A stretch of DNA of 64,000 bases from Owenia fusiformis (Eukaryota; Annelida; Polychaeta; Sabellida; Oweniidae), in the NCBI GenBank assembly GCA_903813345.2, contig CAIIXF020000008.1, positions 1,125,341 to 1,189,340 of the forward strand, given 5' to 3'. The notes below the pieces were generated by a model, which was given only the letters and a program-made list of their open reading frames with translations, did no database searches and was not told the origin of the DNA. The position numbers and the translations under genes were made by a program. Below, in pieces: positions 25,801 through 33,145 of the stretch. Within the stretch, counting starts at the first letter, position 1; each line of letters starts with the position of its first letter.

Positions 25801-28800
25801 ACAGTGACATTTACCGTAGGTCACTTTATCATGGTGATCAAATGTTACTGTAGACCCATAGAAGCCAACTACCTAGAAATTGACTTTTGACCTTGAAATG
25901 ACCTTGAAATCAGGTCATCTTATCATTGGTCGCCAAAGGACACAATTGTTCTCAATTGCCTTTAAACATCAAATTGCTAGATATTGACCTTTGACCTTGA
26001 AATAACCTTGAAATCAGGTCACCTTATCATTGGTCACCAAAGGTCACAATTGTTCTCAATTGCCTTTAAACGTCAAATTGCTAGATATTGACTTTTGACC
26101 TTGAAATTACCTTGACCCATTCAGACCTTGAGCTCAGGTCACCTCATCATTGGTTGGGAAGGGTCAAATCATCGCCCAAGTGTTTTAAAAAGCCAACTAC
26201 CTAAATATTGATATTTTTCTTGAAAAAGAATACACATTTATGAACAAAAATGAAACATACAAAGTTGAAAACCAACCGTTTGAAAATAAAATGCTGCTAA
26301 TGTTTCAAAACAAATGTATCTGTATTGTAAAAGTAATATTCAAATTGAATAAACTGAAAGAAAAAGACTTCAATTATTTAATTTTCTATCAGATTTAGTA
26401 AAATTGTAACTATTCTAATGTAAATGTTGTAATGAAAGCTCACATATATCTTGTTGCATATCAGTTGAGTGCAGCTGCTACAGGTATCACTCTGACACAC
26501 ATCCATGAACAAATCAAACTTGATGTTATGCAAATCGGCATCTTTTAAATTGACGTCAAAGCAGAATGTTGGATAAACCATCAACACAGGTGTCACAAGT
26601 TGCATTTATAAAATAATTCCTGCCTCATCACTATTACACCCATTTCTACAAGGCGTTGTCTCATCTAGATCACTGTCTGCAAGCTAAAAAAGTATCAAAT
26701 TCACTGCTTGCTTTATCACAATAAACTTTTGATACAAATAAGTGCAGTAAAACATGCAAATGGAAGGCCCATTTGATATTAGTTTGTAAAGATAGTCCAC
26801 TTTGGTGTTGTTATTTTACTGCAATAACTATAATGCCTTTTTCAAAACAGTCAAAACATTTTATTCCTATTTTACCTATTAAATGATTTTTATATATCCG
26901 AATAATCGTCATATTCGTTTTTTTGCAAAGTTAATAATCGTAGGGCTCACACAAGGATCAACTTTATTGAAGGATTTTCGTACTGGTATTGCCCTGCCTC
27001 TCTAAGAGCAAAAGCAATGAATTACGATTTTTCAGTTGAAATAATGAAACAAACACAATGTTATTATTTAATTCAATATTTAATTAACAAATAAAATTGT
27101 GTTTAACTTAGTATTTTTTCAAAACATCACTAAATATGAAAAAGTGGATCCTTGTTTGAGCCCTACAATTATTTTCTTTGCCAAAAACTAACATAATGTT
27201 AATTGAAACATTTAGAAAACATTGAGTAAGTAAAATAGGAATATTATCATTAGTAACGATAACCTTTGAATTAAAATGGCATTTCAAGGTTACCAATGTA
27301 TAATTCTTCACCATTATTATTTTTAATAAAAATGACCACATCCAAATGGACTATTGTAATGCCTCCTATTTCATATACTCACTGTTATTATTTGAAAAAA
27401 ATCAACTCATCTTTTTGATGGTTGCACCTTGGGGCAAGCCGTTCAGCCCTTTCGTGTCACCTTTTTGACTGCAGACAAGTGAAAACGAATAGTCAATGAA
27501 CCAATCTATAATGCCTATAGGCCACTTCTTAGTAATCTACCCCAAAATCGGTTTAGACTAACTAAGCCACTTTGGAAGCGATTTGGCGCATACTATAAAC
27601 TAGGTGGTGGTGAGATTTTGTCATGCTTTGTATAAATGTGTGACGATCTATTCTATCATCTTCGTTCACTCGGCTCCCGTCGGTCGGATGAACACAGTGA
27701 AGACCGAAGGTGTGAAGATGCTATACTATACTATTGCCACATAAACAGGCAGAGGTGTCTCCACAATGACCTCAAACCTATGCACTCTTGAGCATTTTGT
27801 ACTAAACGGTGAGCAACACCAAAAACGAGAGTTTGATTTGCCAAACAATATCTGTTACCCTTTAAAGCTCATCAGACCATGTAACAAATCATTCACAATG
27901 TTTACAGATATGTATTGTCTTTAGTGTAATCGTCTACCTTGTGTACAGAGTCTATTTATAACCTAGGCTCACCCCAGTATAAACTATATTACAGATGACC
28001 CGTGCAAATGAGAGCCTGGGTAAAAATCATTTTAAACCTTAACTTCTTAAAAAGGAGCTTGGTCTCCACTCTTTCAGTTTATAATATATCTCTGGACTCA
28101 CTGAGCCAATCAGAGTTTGTAGTCGAAATACAGACGACTTTCTATATACAGTCATTTTCTACAACATCATCCCATAGTGAGCATGTACTTTTGCGAAGAA
28201 AAATGTTCAGTGTTGGTAGGTGTTCATTACAGAGTGTAATTTATACAGAAGTCAGTAGAGTATGTGTGGAGGAAGGGTGTCTTCACTAAGACAGATTTTA
28301 CAGTGCACTGTATATACAATCTAAAATATGTATATACATAGTATAAAGAAATCGTACTCTGTTTGATACAAGAAAGGATGTTTCAATTTTCATGATTTTG
28401 TAACATGAGCTCTGGGGAATTCACTAGTCCTAAAATCAGTTTTCAATGTCATCTTTTATGCAGATATCAAATATGCTGTCACTTTGAGCAAATTTTGAAT
28501 ATTTAATTACTGAAATGAACATTATTTCTCTGCTACTGCAGACCTGTCACCCATAATAACATGAATAAGACACCAGAATTAAAGATGGTCCAAAGGCTGA
28601 GAAATGAAGAAAATGTGAACGATTTTAGTATATTGAATTTGTGATTGTGTTAAACTAGTTGAACAGTTAGTGTAATTATTTGTTTCAAACTTATCCCGAT
28701 TGATTGATTACAGCGCATTATTTTAGGCAAATGTCAATCCCATGCTTGAATAGAATGTCAATATGTGAAATTGTGCATAATGGCAGTTTTCAATTCAGTG

Positions 28801-31800
28801 ATTTAACAGTTTAATCTATTATATGACATTTTTTCATATATTCTATATTTGACTAAATAATTGGTTGAAGCACATGTTGCACAATGATGGCTCAACATTT
28901 AATTTAATTCAATTCAATTCAATTCATTCATACAATCAATCATTATGTTACATTTTTATTTATAGCAGGTGGCACCACAGGTGATGCTCATTACCTGTGC
29001 AAAGTAGCGCCGCAAATTGCTCTCCTTAATGAAAAATAAAAGCCGCTATTTGCCCTAAGGTTCCAATACACCATTGGAAAGGTGAGAGTGTCAGCTTTAA
29101 CCCTTTCATCACCGAGGGGTAAAATTAAGAAATAAATCATAATTTTTCAAATCAATTTTTTTATCAATGAATTTATATTTTCAATTTATTTGTTCATAAT
29201 AACAAATCTAGTGTCCTAAGAGACCTGCTAGTGTATAATTAAGATGTTTGACCTCAATGGTTATGTTAGCATTTTGTCTTTATAGTAAAAAAAAATATGT
29301 GAAAATAAGTCCAACTTTCTTTTTAACATCATATATTTCATTTTTTTGTAAAAAAGGAGAATACACTTCATTAGTATAAATAATATATTTCTGTCACTCC
29401 CCATGACCAATTGTGTGTCTATGCTTCTCTAATTAGTTCATATGTGGTTGGGAGGGTGGTTGTATATAAAAATATATGTTTTACTGAATGCCTGTCTGAC
29501 CTGTTTCTCCGGAGAAACTGTTCATGGAATCACTTGTTATTTCATATTGGGTATGCCTGTGATAAGATATCACATGAGAAAATAGACATGGTAAAAGACA
29601 TGGCTGCTGCTTTGAAAATGGCATACATTTTTCCTGAAAATAAAAGCTTTTCATTTGTAACCAAAGTACATATTATCAGTAAACTATTAGAAATGTTTTA
29701 AATAACTTATCAAAAGTACATCTATTTTAGATAGAGGGGCAGGATAGAGTGGGGGTCAAGAAAACAATAATTTTTTGTTAATTTTTGGACCTTCAGAAAA
29801 TATAGCTTGCCCCCAACCCCCTAGTTTTGCTTGACCTACGGCCTCACGTACTAGCACTACACGACTGGCTACGTCCCCAAGCTAATGTTTTACGAGCTAT
29901 AATATTGTTTGAGTTTGTTCCTTCTATATCAACCAAATAATAGGCATTTTAAAAAAAAATTAGGCATTATTTTTGAAAAATTGGGCGCTTATTTTCTTTT
30001 GGGGCCCCTCTCTTATTTTCGGGGCCACCTCTGGTGTCTTGTTATAACACCCTTGTAATTACAAAGTTGCGAAGTTGTTAATGCGAAGTTGGTTAAGCAT
30101 AATGAAAATGTTCTGAAGCATCCCATCTTGTAGCGATTCTGGTTGAAGTGTAAGTAGTGTTACAAGTAGTGGTAGAAGCAGTAGAAACAACAACACTTGA
30201 GGTTATTGCTATGCATAGATGTGGTAGGGCCTGGGCAAATAGAAGTAGCATTTGGAGATCTGCTAACATCATGACAAGTAGTAGCATTATGTGATTGCTC
30301 AGCATGGTTTTTATTTTCAGAATCGTGTAAAAGAAGTAATTGCTTGGCGAAAAAAGCAACAAGAAAAACTAAAGTCAAAACAGGATATTGCAGAGATTCA
30401 GAAAAAAGAGTCTGAGCACCAAGAAAAGTACACAGAATTTAGGAAACTCAAAATGGATCTGGGGAAACCGAGGTTGAAACAGCAGCGTATAATGAAGAAA
30501 GAAAAGGAGGTCACTAGTTCCCATACTGGCCCCCAACTAGCTGTTGTCCTTAGAGGTAGTTACTAATTTTATTAATGTAAAAACCATATTTTCAGTTGAA
30601 AACATTCTAATAATTAGACAAATTAATGAATATATATGTTATGTGGTATATATGTGCACAGCTCTATGTCCATAAGTGTGATATTATTATAGATTGTCGT
30701 CTATGTGTAAGAATATCACATTTATGGATGTATATAGCTGTGCAATAAATGGTTATGTAATGAAACACATAAGTGATATGTTATACAGAAATAATAAACA
30801 TGCTATAAGTGGGTTGGAAAGTCTCTCTATTATCATTAAACTGTTCCTTATTTCCAGGTGATGTTGATGGTTCTGTTGAGGCCATATTAGACATGCTAGA
30901 TACGTATGAATCAAAACAATGTCTACTTGATGTGGTGAATTACGGAGTTGGAGTTGTATCTGAGGCTGATGTTGACCTTGCCGCTGCTTTCGATGGTAAT
31001 TTGAATATCTGTTTGTCCAAGGGGTCTGTCAATGTAGGCCCTTGTATGCCCACGAACAATGACCTTTCCGATGAACATCTCTCTATATGATTTTCCAACA
31101 CCCATGAAACCAAAATATAATGGCTAAGTTCATGATGTCATATGTTGTAGATAGCAGTGTTTCCAATCATAAATAGGATGAACTTATTGCTAATTTAGGA
31201 AAACTTCTGAGAGTTATGTCTGCCACCATAATACAAAATGGTATATCATGAGTTTAGACAATATGTCTCTTTTGTGCTTCAAAATGCGACAGAGTTTATA
31301 GAAAGGTCTATTAATCATAATCTTCTGAGACAATTTTAAAATATTGACATAATTTATAATATTCTCATGAAGAATTTTGAGTTGTGATAAATTTGCTATT
31401 GTCCCTGTAAAGTTAAATAATTACAAGTGCAGAATTTACTAGAGATATAAACTTTTTATTTAAACTTCAGTTGTATAGCTCGAAATTTCTTAATCAGGGG
31501 TGATATGGCTGAGCATTTATTATCCATATGTTCAAAAGATCAATGTCTGAGGGCAATATATAGAACCTCGCCTTCATAGAATTTGCCAATGACATAGAAT
31601 GTAAGATTCAAAAATCAGACAAAACCCATATTTGTTCCATTTGTGGAGAAAGCTGGAAATCATTGTATGTTGCCTTGGCAACTAGGTTACAAAACACTGT
31701 TTTACCAAATTATTCTAATTTTTGCAGGAGTAGTAATAGGGTTTAACGTGACCTTATCAGATGCTGTTAAACGTCATGCCAAAGCTCAAGGGGTAACGAT

Positions 31801-32701
31801 TCGTCATTTTAACATAATCTACAGACTGATGGAGTTTCTAAAGGAACAGCTTACTGAGAGACTTCCTTCGACTCAACAAGAAAATATAATAGGTGGGTCA
31901 CCTATAATGCAATGCATCATAAGAGATATGTAGAACTGTTAAATGATGTGTATTTTTGAGAAAATTGTATTTTAAAAAATAAAATCCTGATATTAATTCA
32001 TTCTGAGAACCAATTTTCTGTAATTGATGCATTTCTACAGTGATTAGTTCAAAAATGTAATCACTTGAAGTTCTAGAGGTAATTGTAGTTCATGTATGTA
32101 CAAAGGTGACACCATTATTATTGCACAATTCATTTCATTAAAACTAAATATTCCACTTTAGGTACAGCTAATGTTCAAGCCACGTTTGAAATAGCTGAAG
32201 GCAAAACCAAGGTGCCTGTTGCCGGGTCCAGGTGCACTAAAGGGCTGCTGAACAAGAAAAAACTGTTTAAAGTCGTCAGGGATGGAGATACTATATATGA
32301 AGGTACATGTACACTGTATTGTAAAACAGAAATTTCTTCATATTTTTTAGATATTATTTCCTTAAGCTTAAATTTAACAGAATCATTCAACTTAAAATTA
32401 AATCTAAAAGTGGATTTTTGTACTCCCTCTGACTAACCAAATTGAATTACTAGTAATTGTTCCAATGCACATCTTGCTATAATACATTTGAAATAATAAA
32501 TATTTACTCTAAAAATATATTATTCCAGGCTCCTTGACATCACTAAAACATTTCAAGACTGAAGTGGACACGATTAAAACAGACGTCGAATGTGGAATTG
32601 CATTTAAAAACATTAATGTTCCATTAAGGCCAGGTGACACTGTTGTATGTTATGAAAATGTGGACGTTAAACAAACTATTGATTGGGACCCTGGATTTTA
32701 A
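1656..32701 (+). CDS. MTIF2: Mitochondrial translation initiation factor IF-2, complete, 14 coding exons
   Basis: Encodes the GTPase that places fMet-tRNA on the mitochondrial small ribosomal subunit. Coding exons: 1656-1898, 2242-2362, 3796-3864, 4703-4814, 5388-5548, 5850-6029, 6701-6965, 7323-7401, 8244-8369, 30321-30555, 30858-30995, 31728-31892, 32162-32302, 32529-32701. They sum to 2208 nt (735 codons plus stop), and every junction is GT-AG and keeps phase. Human MTIF2 is about the same length. The G motifs are all present: P-loop GHVDHGKTT (201-209), [14 protein letters not shown] (249-253), NKVD (303-306) and SAK (339-341). The N-terminus is basic and lacks a hydrophobic signal, as expected for mitochondrial import. 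The protein ends in WDPGF, as in vertebrate homologues. Intron 9 (8370-30320) is exceptionally long and contains two other genes. Confidence 0.96.
2375..3492. mobile_element. Foldback-type element in MTIF2 intron 2
   Basis: Two arms of about 250 bp face each other: left about 2375-2625, starting AATACCGGGTGACC, and right about 3236-3492, ending GGTCACCCGGTATT. Similarity between the arms is high throughout. The arms also explain why near-identical open frames appear on opposite strands here. The middle (about 2630-3235) has no transposase-like frame. I see no clear target duplication, so the family is undetermined. Confidence 0.75.
4140..4450 (+). promoter_or_regulatory. Promoter-like island inside MTIF2 intron 3
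   Basis: Locally less AT-rich than its surroundings. It contains a CCAAT motif (cccaatcag, about 4261-4270), a 10 bp palindrome GTCACGTGAC (USF/TFE3-type E-box, about 4286-4295) and a strong splice donor, TCAAG|GTGAGG, with GT at 4450-4451. An open segment follows at 4475-4663, but I do not recognise its product. It may be an internal promoter for an N-truncated MTIF2 transcript or an unrelated short transcript. No TATA box is evident. Confidence 0.3.
5388..6965 (+). CDS. MTIF2: MTIF2 exons 5-7: GTPase (G) domain
   Basis: Exon 5 (5388-5548) carries [17 protein letters not shown] and [10 protein letters not shown]. Exon 6 (5850-6029) carries [20 protein letters not shown] and the [15 protein letters not shown] strand. 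Exon 7 (6701-6965) carries [12 protein letters not shown] and [11 protein letters not shown], then the start of beta-barrel domain II at GRG. All five nucleotide-binding motifs are intact, so a functional GTPase is expected. The introns between these exons hold only AT-rich sequence, apart from the degenerate repeat at 6440-6600 in intron 6. Confidence 0.95.
6440..6600. repeat. Dispersed repeat copy, MTIF2 intron 6
   Basis: Contains ttcaaggggttc, a cttcaaaagtgttcagaatgg segment and a C-run before ctggctac. The same blocks in the same order occur at about 61425-61580 in an XDH intron (gggggttcac, tgctcggaatggtgg, ccctggctacgg). The two are degenerate copies of one old repeat. Confidence 0.55.
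7323..8369 (+). CDS. MTIF2: MTIF2 exons 8-9: domain II
   Basis: Exon 8 (7323-7401) encodes [20 protein letters not shown] and WAK. Exon 9 (8244-8369) encodes [15 protein letters not shown], then [13 protein letters not shown] and LQVDSE, matching the GITGWRDLPSAG segment of vertebrate MTIF2. Both junctions on exon 9 are phase 0. The donor after LQVDSE opens the 21.95 kb intron. The 842 bp intron 8 holds nothing I recognise. Confidence 0.93.
8831..8995. repeat. Three tandem copies of a 55 bp unit
   Basis: The unit beginning ta/tgacctcaattcatc recurs at 8831, 8886 and 8941. The copies are virtually identical, so the expansion is recent. The paralogous copy near 14545-14610 appears to have only a degenerate single unit. 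There are no unique spacers, so this is not a CRISPR-like array. Confidence 0.9.
8996..13080. repeat. Segmental duplication, copy A
   Basis: Sequence from the run accaaagaaaagattcaaat onward matches 14612 onward. The match continues through the GT15 gene (10633-11562), its 3' flank (11700-11930 matches 24593-24800) and on to 11960-12125 and 12990-13080, which match 27860-28190. Copy A is the compact version. The piece 12130-12990 has no counterpart in copy B. The order of matching blocks is the same in both copies, so one tandem duplication followed by insertions explains them. Confidence 0.8.
10633..11562 (+). CDS. GT15 (KRE2/MNT1-type) glycosyltransferase-like protein, copy A
   Basis: 309 codons in one exon. 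Residues 7-25 form a hydrophobic segment after a short basic N-terminus, as in Golgi type II membrane enzymes. Family hallmarks follow. FYLRLDDDS (170-178) is in the place of the acidic metal/donor-binding motif. YNNFEIS (241-247) holds the glutamate that GT15 studies treat as catalytically important. [17 protein letters not shown] (268-284) matches the GT15 signature GGFYYERWGDAP. GT15 enzymes transfer alpha-1,2-mannose from GDP-mannose onto protein or lipid glycans. The donor and acceptor here are unknown. The protein is shorter than yeast members (about 400 or more residues). The gene is nested in an MTIF2 intron, same strand, with AATAAA-type signals near 11800. Start: the first ATG after in-frame stops. 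Confidence 0.85.
   Translation: MKMKTGKLLALLVCLFLMGCLLIIRNIPNKDSAHNISPKPKMDIFAKVLQNWPKDKPKAFIYFLLQDNPERMQKFWKALESLEKFFNLKYNYPIIIFHESSFKNTTKKEIKSRTQNIVIFQLVEFMIPSFINSSKLMKSKVCYRDIGYKHMCRFHSKQVPQHPVMKKFDFYLRLDDDSLFLKPINYDIFRYFRDNNYMYGYLIMTQDQARCVTGLWESTEKYCKKNNIIPKFAWKKNTIFYNNFEISRTSIWSGDAYSKYIDYIDSLGGIYYNRWGDAPIKSLALSIFVQRSKITKMPHISYEHQGIRS
13093..13721. mobile_element. Mariner/Tc1-like MITE with TA target duplication
   Basis: Begins CAGGGTGGGCCAAAAAA and ends in its inverse (TTTTTTTGGCCCACCCTG). It is flanked by TA at 13091-13092 and 13722-13723. It is 629 bp long with no coding capacity. TA duplications with CAGGGTG-type ends are typical of mariner/Tc1-derived non-autonomous elements. Inserted at the right edge of duplication copy A. 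Confidence 0.85.
15626..17515. mobile_element. 1.89 kb inverted-repeat element with 5 bp target duplication
   Basis: Left end CACCCTGTTATAGCATGACG. The right end is the inverse of CACCCTGGTATAGCATGACG. The arms match over about 29 bp with two mismatches. ATTAG flanks both sides (15621-15625 and 17516-17520). CAC...GTG termini with a 5 bp duplication resemble the Transib superfamily, but no transposase is encoded. It is absent from duplication copy A except for a 13 bp stretch (ctatacaagggtg) resembling its right end. A TA-flanked element is nested inside. Confidence 0.7.
16078..16801. mobile_element. Nested TA-flanked MITE
   Basis: Perfect or near-perfect inverted arms of about 37 bp, starting AGATTTTCGCCAGC and running to the TCACTCGACTTTTTT block. 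The arms are at 16078-16113 and 16766-16801, with TA on both sides (16076-16077, 16802-16803). 724 bp, no convincing coding frame. Consistent with a Tc1/mariner-type non-autonomous element inserted inside the 15626-17515 element, so it is the younger of the two. Confidence 0.8.
17667..18599 (+). CDS. GT15 (KRE2/MNT1-type) glycosyltransferase-like protein, copy B
   Basis: 310 codons, intronless, about 90% identical to the copy at 10633-11562 by eye. It has the same N-terminal signal anchor (7-25), RLDDDS (173-178), NNFEIS (242-247) and the [12 protein letters not shown] signature (268-279). About 30 residues differ. Half of these fall between residues 179 and 238, while 239-286 is identical. 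The C-terminal tail is altered (GKKWT instead of GIRS). A candidate AATAAA lies at 18748-18753. The gene lies in duplication copy B, just downstream of a 1.89 kb inverted-repeat element, so its upstream region differs from copy A beyond about 150 bp. Function is as inferred for copy A. Confidence 0.85.
   Translation: MKMTTGKLLALLVCLFLMGCLLIIRIIPNNDSAHNISPKPRMDIFAKVLQNWPKDKPKAFIYFLLQDNPERMQMFWKALDLLEKFFNLKYKYPIIIFHEFSFKDTTKKEIKSRTQNIVIFQLVEFTTPSFINSSKLMKSKVCYRDIGYKHMCRFHSKQVPQHPVMKKFDFYLRLDDDSYILKPINYDIFRYIRDNNYMYGYLIIRKDRAICVTGLCEATEKYCQKNNIIRKFAWRKYLIFYNNFEISRTSIWSGDAYSKYIDYIDSLGGIYYNRWGDAPIKSLALSVFVQRSKITKMPNISYAHQGKKWT
18650..19780. other. Unassigned insert between GT15 copy B and the satellite arrays
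   Basis: No counterpart in duplication copy A. The sequence ggatggaggggg/gagca occurs at about 18888 and again at about 19238, a possible direct repeat around a 350 bp piece. Short open frames on both strands (for example 18820-19209 on -, 19258-19452 on +) show no family features, and I do not call them genes. Confidence 0.3.
19780..20093. repeat. Satellite-like repeat, left of LINE
   Basis: Repeats of agatcatgaaagggtttgg... (at about 19836 and 19971) followed by aagatggctgccaaaatg. Related units occur to the right of the LINE in inverted orientation (gacatccattttggcggcc near 24270), so the LINE lies between inverted arrays of one repeat family. Confidence 0.6.
20114..21133 (+). pseudogene. 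LINE reverse transcriptase fragment
   Basis: A 339-codon open stretch entering directly in the RT domain ([16 protein letters not shown]). It contains the catalytic strand [10 protein letters not shown], the [11 protein letters not shown] turn and the active-site [10 protein letters not shown] motif, then the thumb-like [14 protein letters not shown]. It is missing the endonuclease and N-terminal part. After residue K at the 3' end the true frame shifts twice within about 40 bp (near 21090 and 21140) and resumes as [13 protein letters not shown]. This is coding debris rather than an active gene. Confidence 0.85.
21141..22121 (+). pseudogene. LINE ORF2 C-terminal part with first zinc-knuckle-like module
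   Basis: Fragments in different frames continue the retrotransposon protein: 21141-21488, then, after the microsatellite, about 21789-22121. The last piece has [18 protein letters not shown] followed by [18 protein letters not shown]. This is the CxxC-H-C arrangement at the end of L1-type ORF2 proteins. Stops and the microsatellite at 21612-21650 break it. Confidence 0.75.
21612..21650. repeat. GATA/GGAT-type microsatellite
   Basis: aggatggatggatatagatagatagatatag-type short repeat inside the LINE. It interrupts the coding frame. Confidence 0.85.
22137..22973 (+). pseudogene. LINE tail with second CxxC-H-C module
   Basis: A 278-codon open stretch. It begins with a region containing [17 protein letters not shown] and ends with [12 protein letters not shown], then a second cysteine module, [20 protein letters not shown], and a hydrophobic end. 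Such tails recur in animal retroelement debris. It lies before the A-rich tail and inside the target duplication, so it is part of the same insertion. It is separated from the upstream module by a stop at 22119-22121. Confidence 0.65.
23800..24430. repeat. Satellite-like array, right of LINE
   Basis: About three units of 160-180 bp. Each has a ggccattttggatttc block (near 23950, 24112, 24285), then cttagattt, then gaatccttaacctctaaaacc. Opposite in orientation to the related units at 19780-20093. Non-coding. Confidence 0.75.
25400..26220. repeat. Tandem array rich in TGACCTTGA
   Basis: About eight diverged units of 100-125 bp, recognised by ctagatattgacctttgacc at about 25420, 25530, 25660, 25760, 25870, 25975, 26078 and 26190. 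Each carries one to three TGACCTTGA or TGACCTTGAAATGACC stretches and usually ggtcactttatcattggt. TGACCTTGA is the inverse of TCAAGGTCA, the extended half-site of monomeric nuclear receptors (ERR, SF-1/FTZ-F1). Whether this matters here is unknown. No coding frame. Confidence 0.85.
26780..27360. mobile_element. Foldback element
   Basis: Inverted blocks: gatagtccactttgg (about 26792) with ccaaatggactattg (about 27343); attcctattttacc (about 26866) with agtaaaataggaat (about 27230); cgtagggctcacacaaggatc (about 26939) with its inverse at about 27147-27172. About 570 bp. It lies in the block inserted into duplication copy B. Confidence 0.7.
28370..28525. repeat. Dispersed repeat, also in the XDH intron
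   Basis: Blocks gattttgtaacatg, atatcaaatatg and gaatatttaatta recur in the same order at about 47735-47940. The last part appears inverted at about 50098-50155. Confidence 0.55.
28906..28925. repeat. (AATTC)n microsatellite
   Basis: Four consecutive aattc units inside MTIF2 intron 9. Confidence 0.85.
30020..30112. repeat. Dispersed repeat, inverted partner at about 57180-57275
   Basis: The segment with ctggtgtcttgttataacac, cttgtaattacaaagttgcg and ttaagcataatgaaa matches the reverse complement of about 57190-57275. It lies just upstream of MTIF2 exon 10. Confidence 0.6.
30321..32701 (+). CDS. MTIF2: MTIF2 exons 10-14: linker helix and C-terminal domains
   Basis: Exon 10 (30321-30555) is a long, charged, probably helical segment beginning [14 protein letters not shown]. 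It corresponds to the linker region of mitochondrial IF2 that carries the IF1-like insertion. Exon 11 has [19 protein letters not shown]. Exon 12 has [18 protein letters not shown]. Exon 13 has [13 protein letters not shown]. Exon 14 ends [10 protein letters not shown] and IDWDPGF. All match the vertebrate C-terminal order, including the fMet-tRNA-binding C2 domain. The 732 bp intron 11 (30996-31727) has no recognisable content. Confidence 0.94.
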
Positions 32702-32721
32702 TGTTAAAATGCTGTAAAAAT

Positions 32722-32727
32722 AATAAA
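32722..32727 (+). terminator. MTIF2 poly(A) signal
   Basis: AATAAA 21 bp after the MTIF2 stop codon. This implies a very short 3' UTR. Confidence 0.75.
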
Positions 32728-32794
32728 ACAATATTTATAAATGCTATAATTATACATTCTTTTTGTCACTTGTAATTCCACATTTTCACAAAGA

Positions 32795-33145
32795 AAAGAC
32801 AAGTCTCGGTTTGGAGAACACTCTACTGGGCTAATAATTTTTGTATGAAAAATATAGAAATAATACCCAAATTAAATTATTTATATATTCAAAAGAGGGC
32901 ACTTAAATCTACAATATGCAAAAATATCAAAATTGTCTGAAGCAGGCGTAATGTGCAGTAGACTGATTCAATAAAATTCAATATGAAAAATATAGAAATA
33001 ATACCCAAATTAAATTTAGGATATTAAAAAGAGGACATTTAGATCTACAATAGTACTATGTAAAAATATCAAAATTGTCCAAAGCAGACGTAACATGCAG
33101 TAGACTGATGGACTTCGTTCTCTAAACCAAGATGGTCCTTTGGGG
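32795..33145. mobile_element. Eroded MITE between MTIF2 and XDH
   Basis: Ends tctcggtttggagaac and gttctctaaaccaagatggtcc are inverse-related and match the ends of the better preserved copy at about 61609-61986. Inside are two diverged tandem units sharing aatacccaaattaaatt and gcagtagactgat. Non-coding. Confidence 0.65.

Larger units (their letters stand above)
14612..28190. repeat. Segmental duplication, copy B, expanded by insertions
   Basis: Matching blocks: about 14612-15590, 17511-18650, 24593-24805 and 27860-28190. They are separated by three insertions: a 1.89 kb inverted-repeat element, an about 5.9 kb block with satellite repeats and a LINE (about 18650-24590), and an about 3 kb block (about 24810-27855) with a tandem array and a foldback element. 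The GT15 gene in this copy is undamaged. Confidence 0.75.
8370..30320 (+). other. MTIF2 intron 9, 21.95 kb, host of two nested genes
   Basis: Bounded by the donor after exon 9 (GT at 8370-8371) and the acceptor ttattttcag before exon 10. All other MTIF2 coding introns are 226-1433 bp. It contains a segmental duplication carrying two GT15-like genes on the same strand as MTIF2, several inverted-repeat elements, a truncated LINE, satellite arrays and an about 110 bp tandem array. Much of its length comes from insertions into the second duplication copy. The stretches 28530-30020 and 13900-14600 hold nothing I recognise except scattered repeat fragments. Confidence 0.9.

Noticed and set aside
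30093-30378. Overlapping minus-strand frames next to MTIF2 exon 10
   Set aside because: Low-complexity Thr/Ser-rich translation of a repeat and of the exon's opposite strand.
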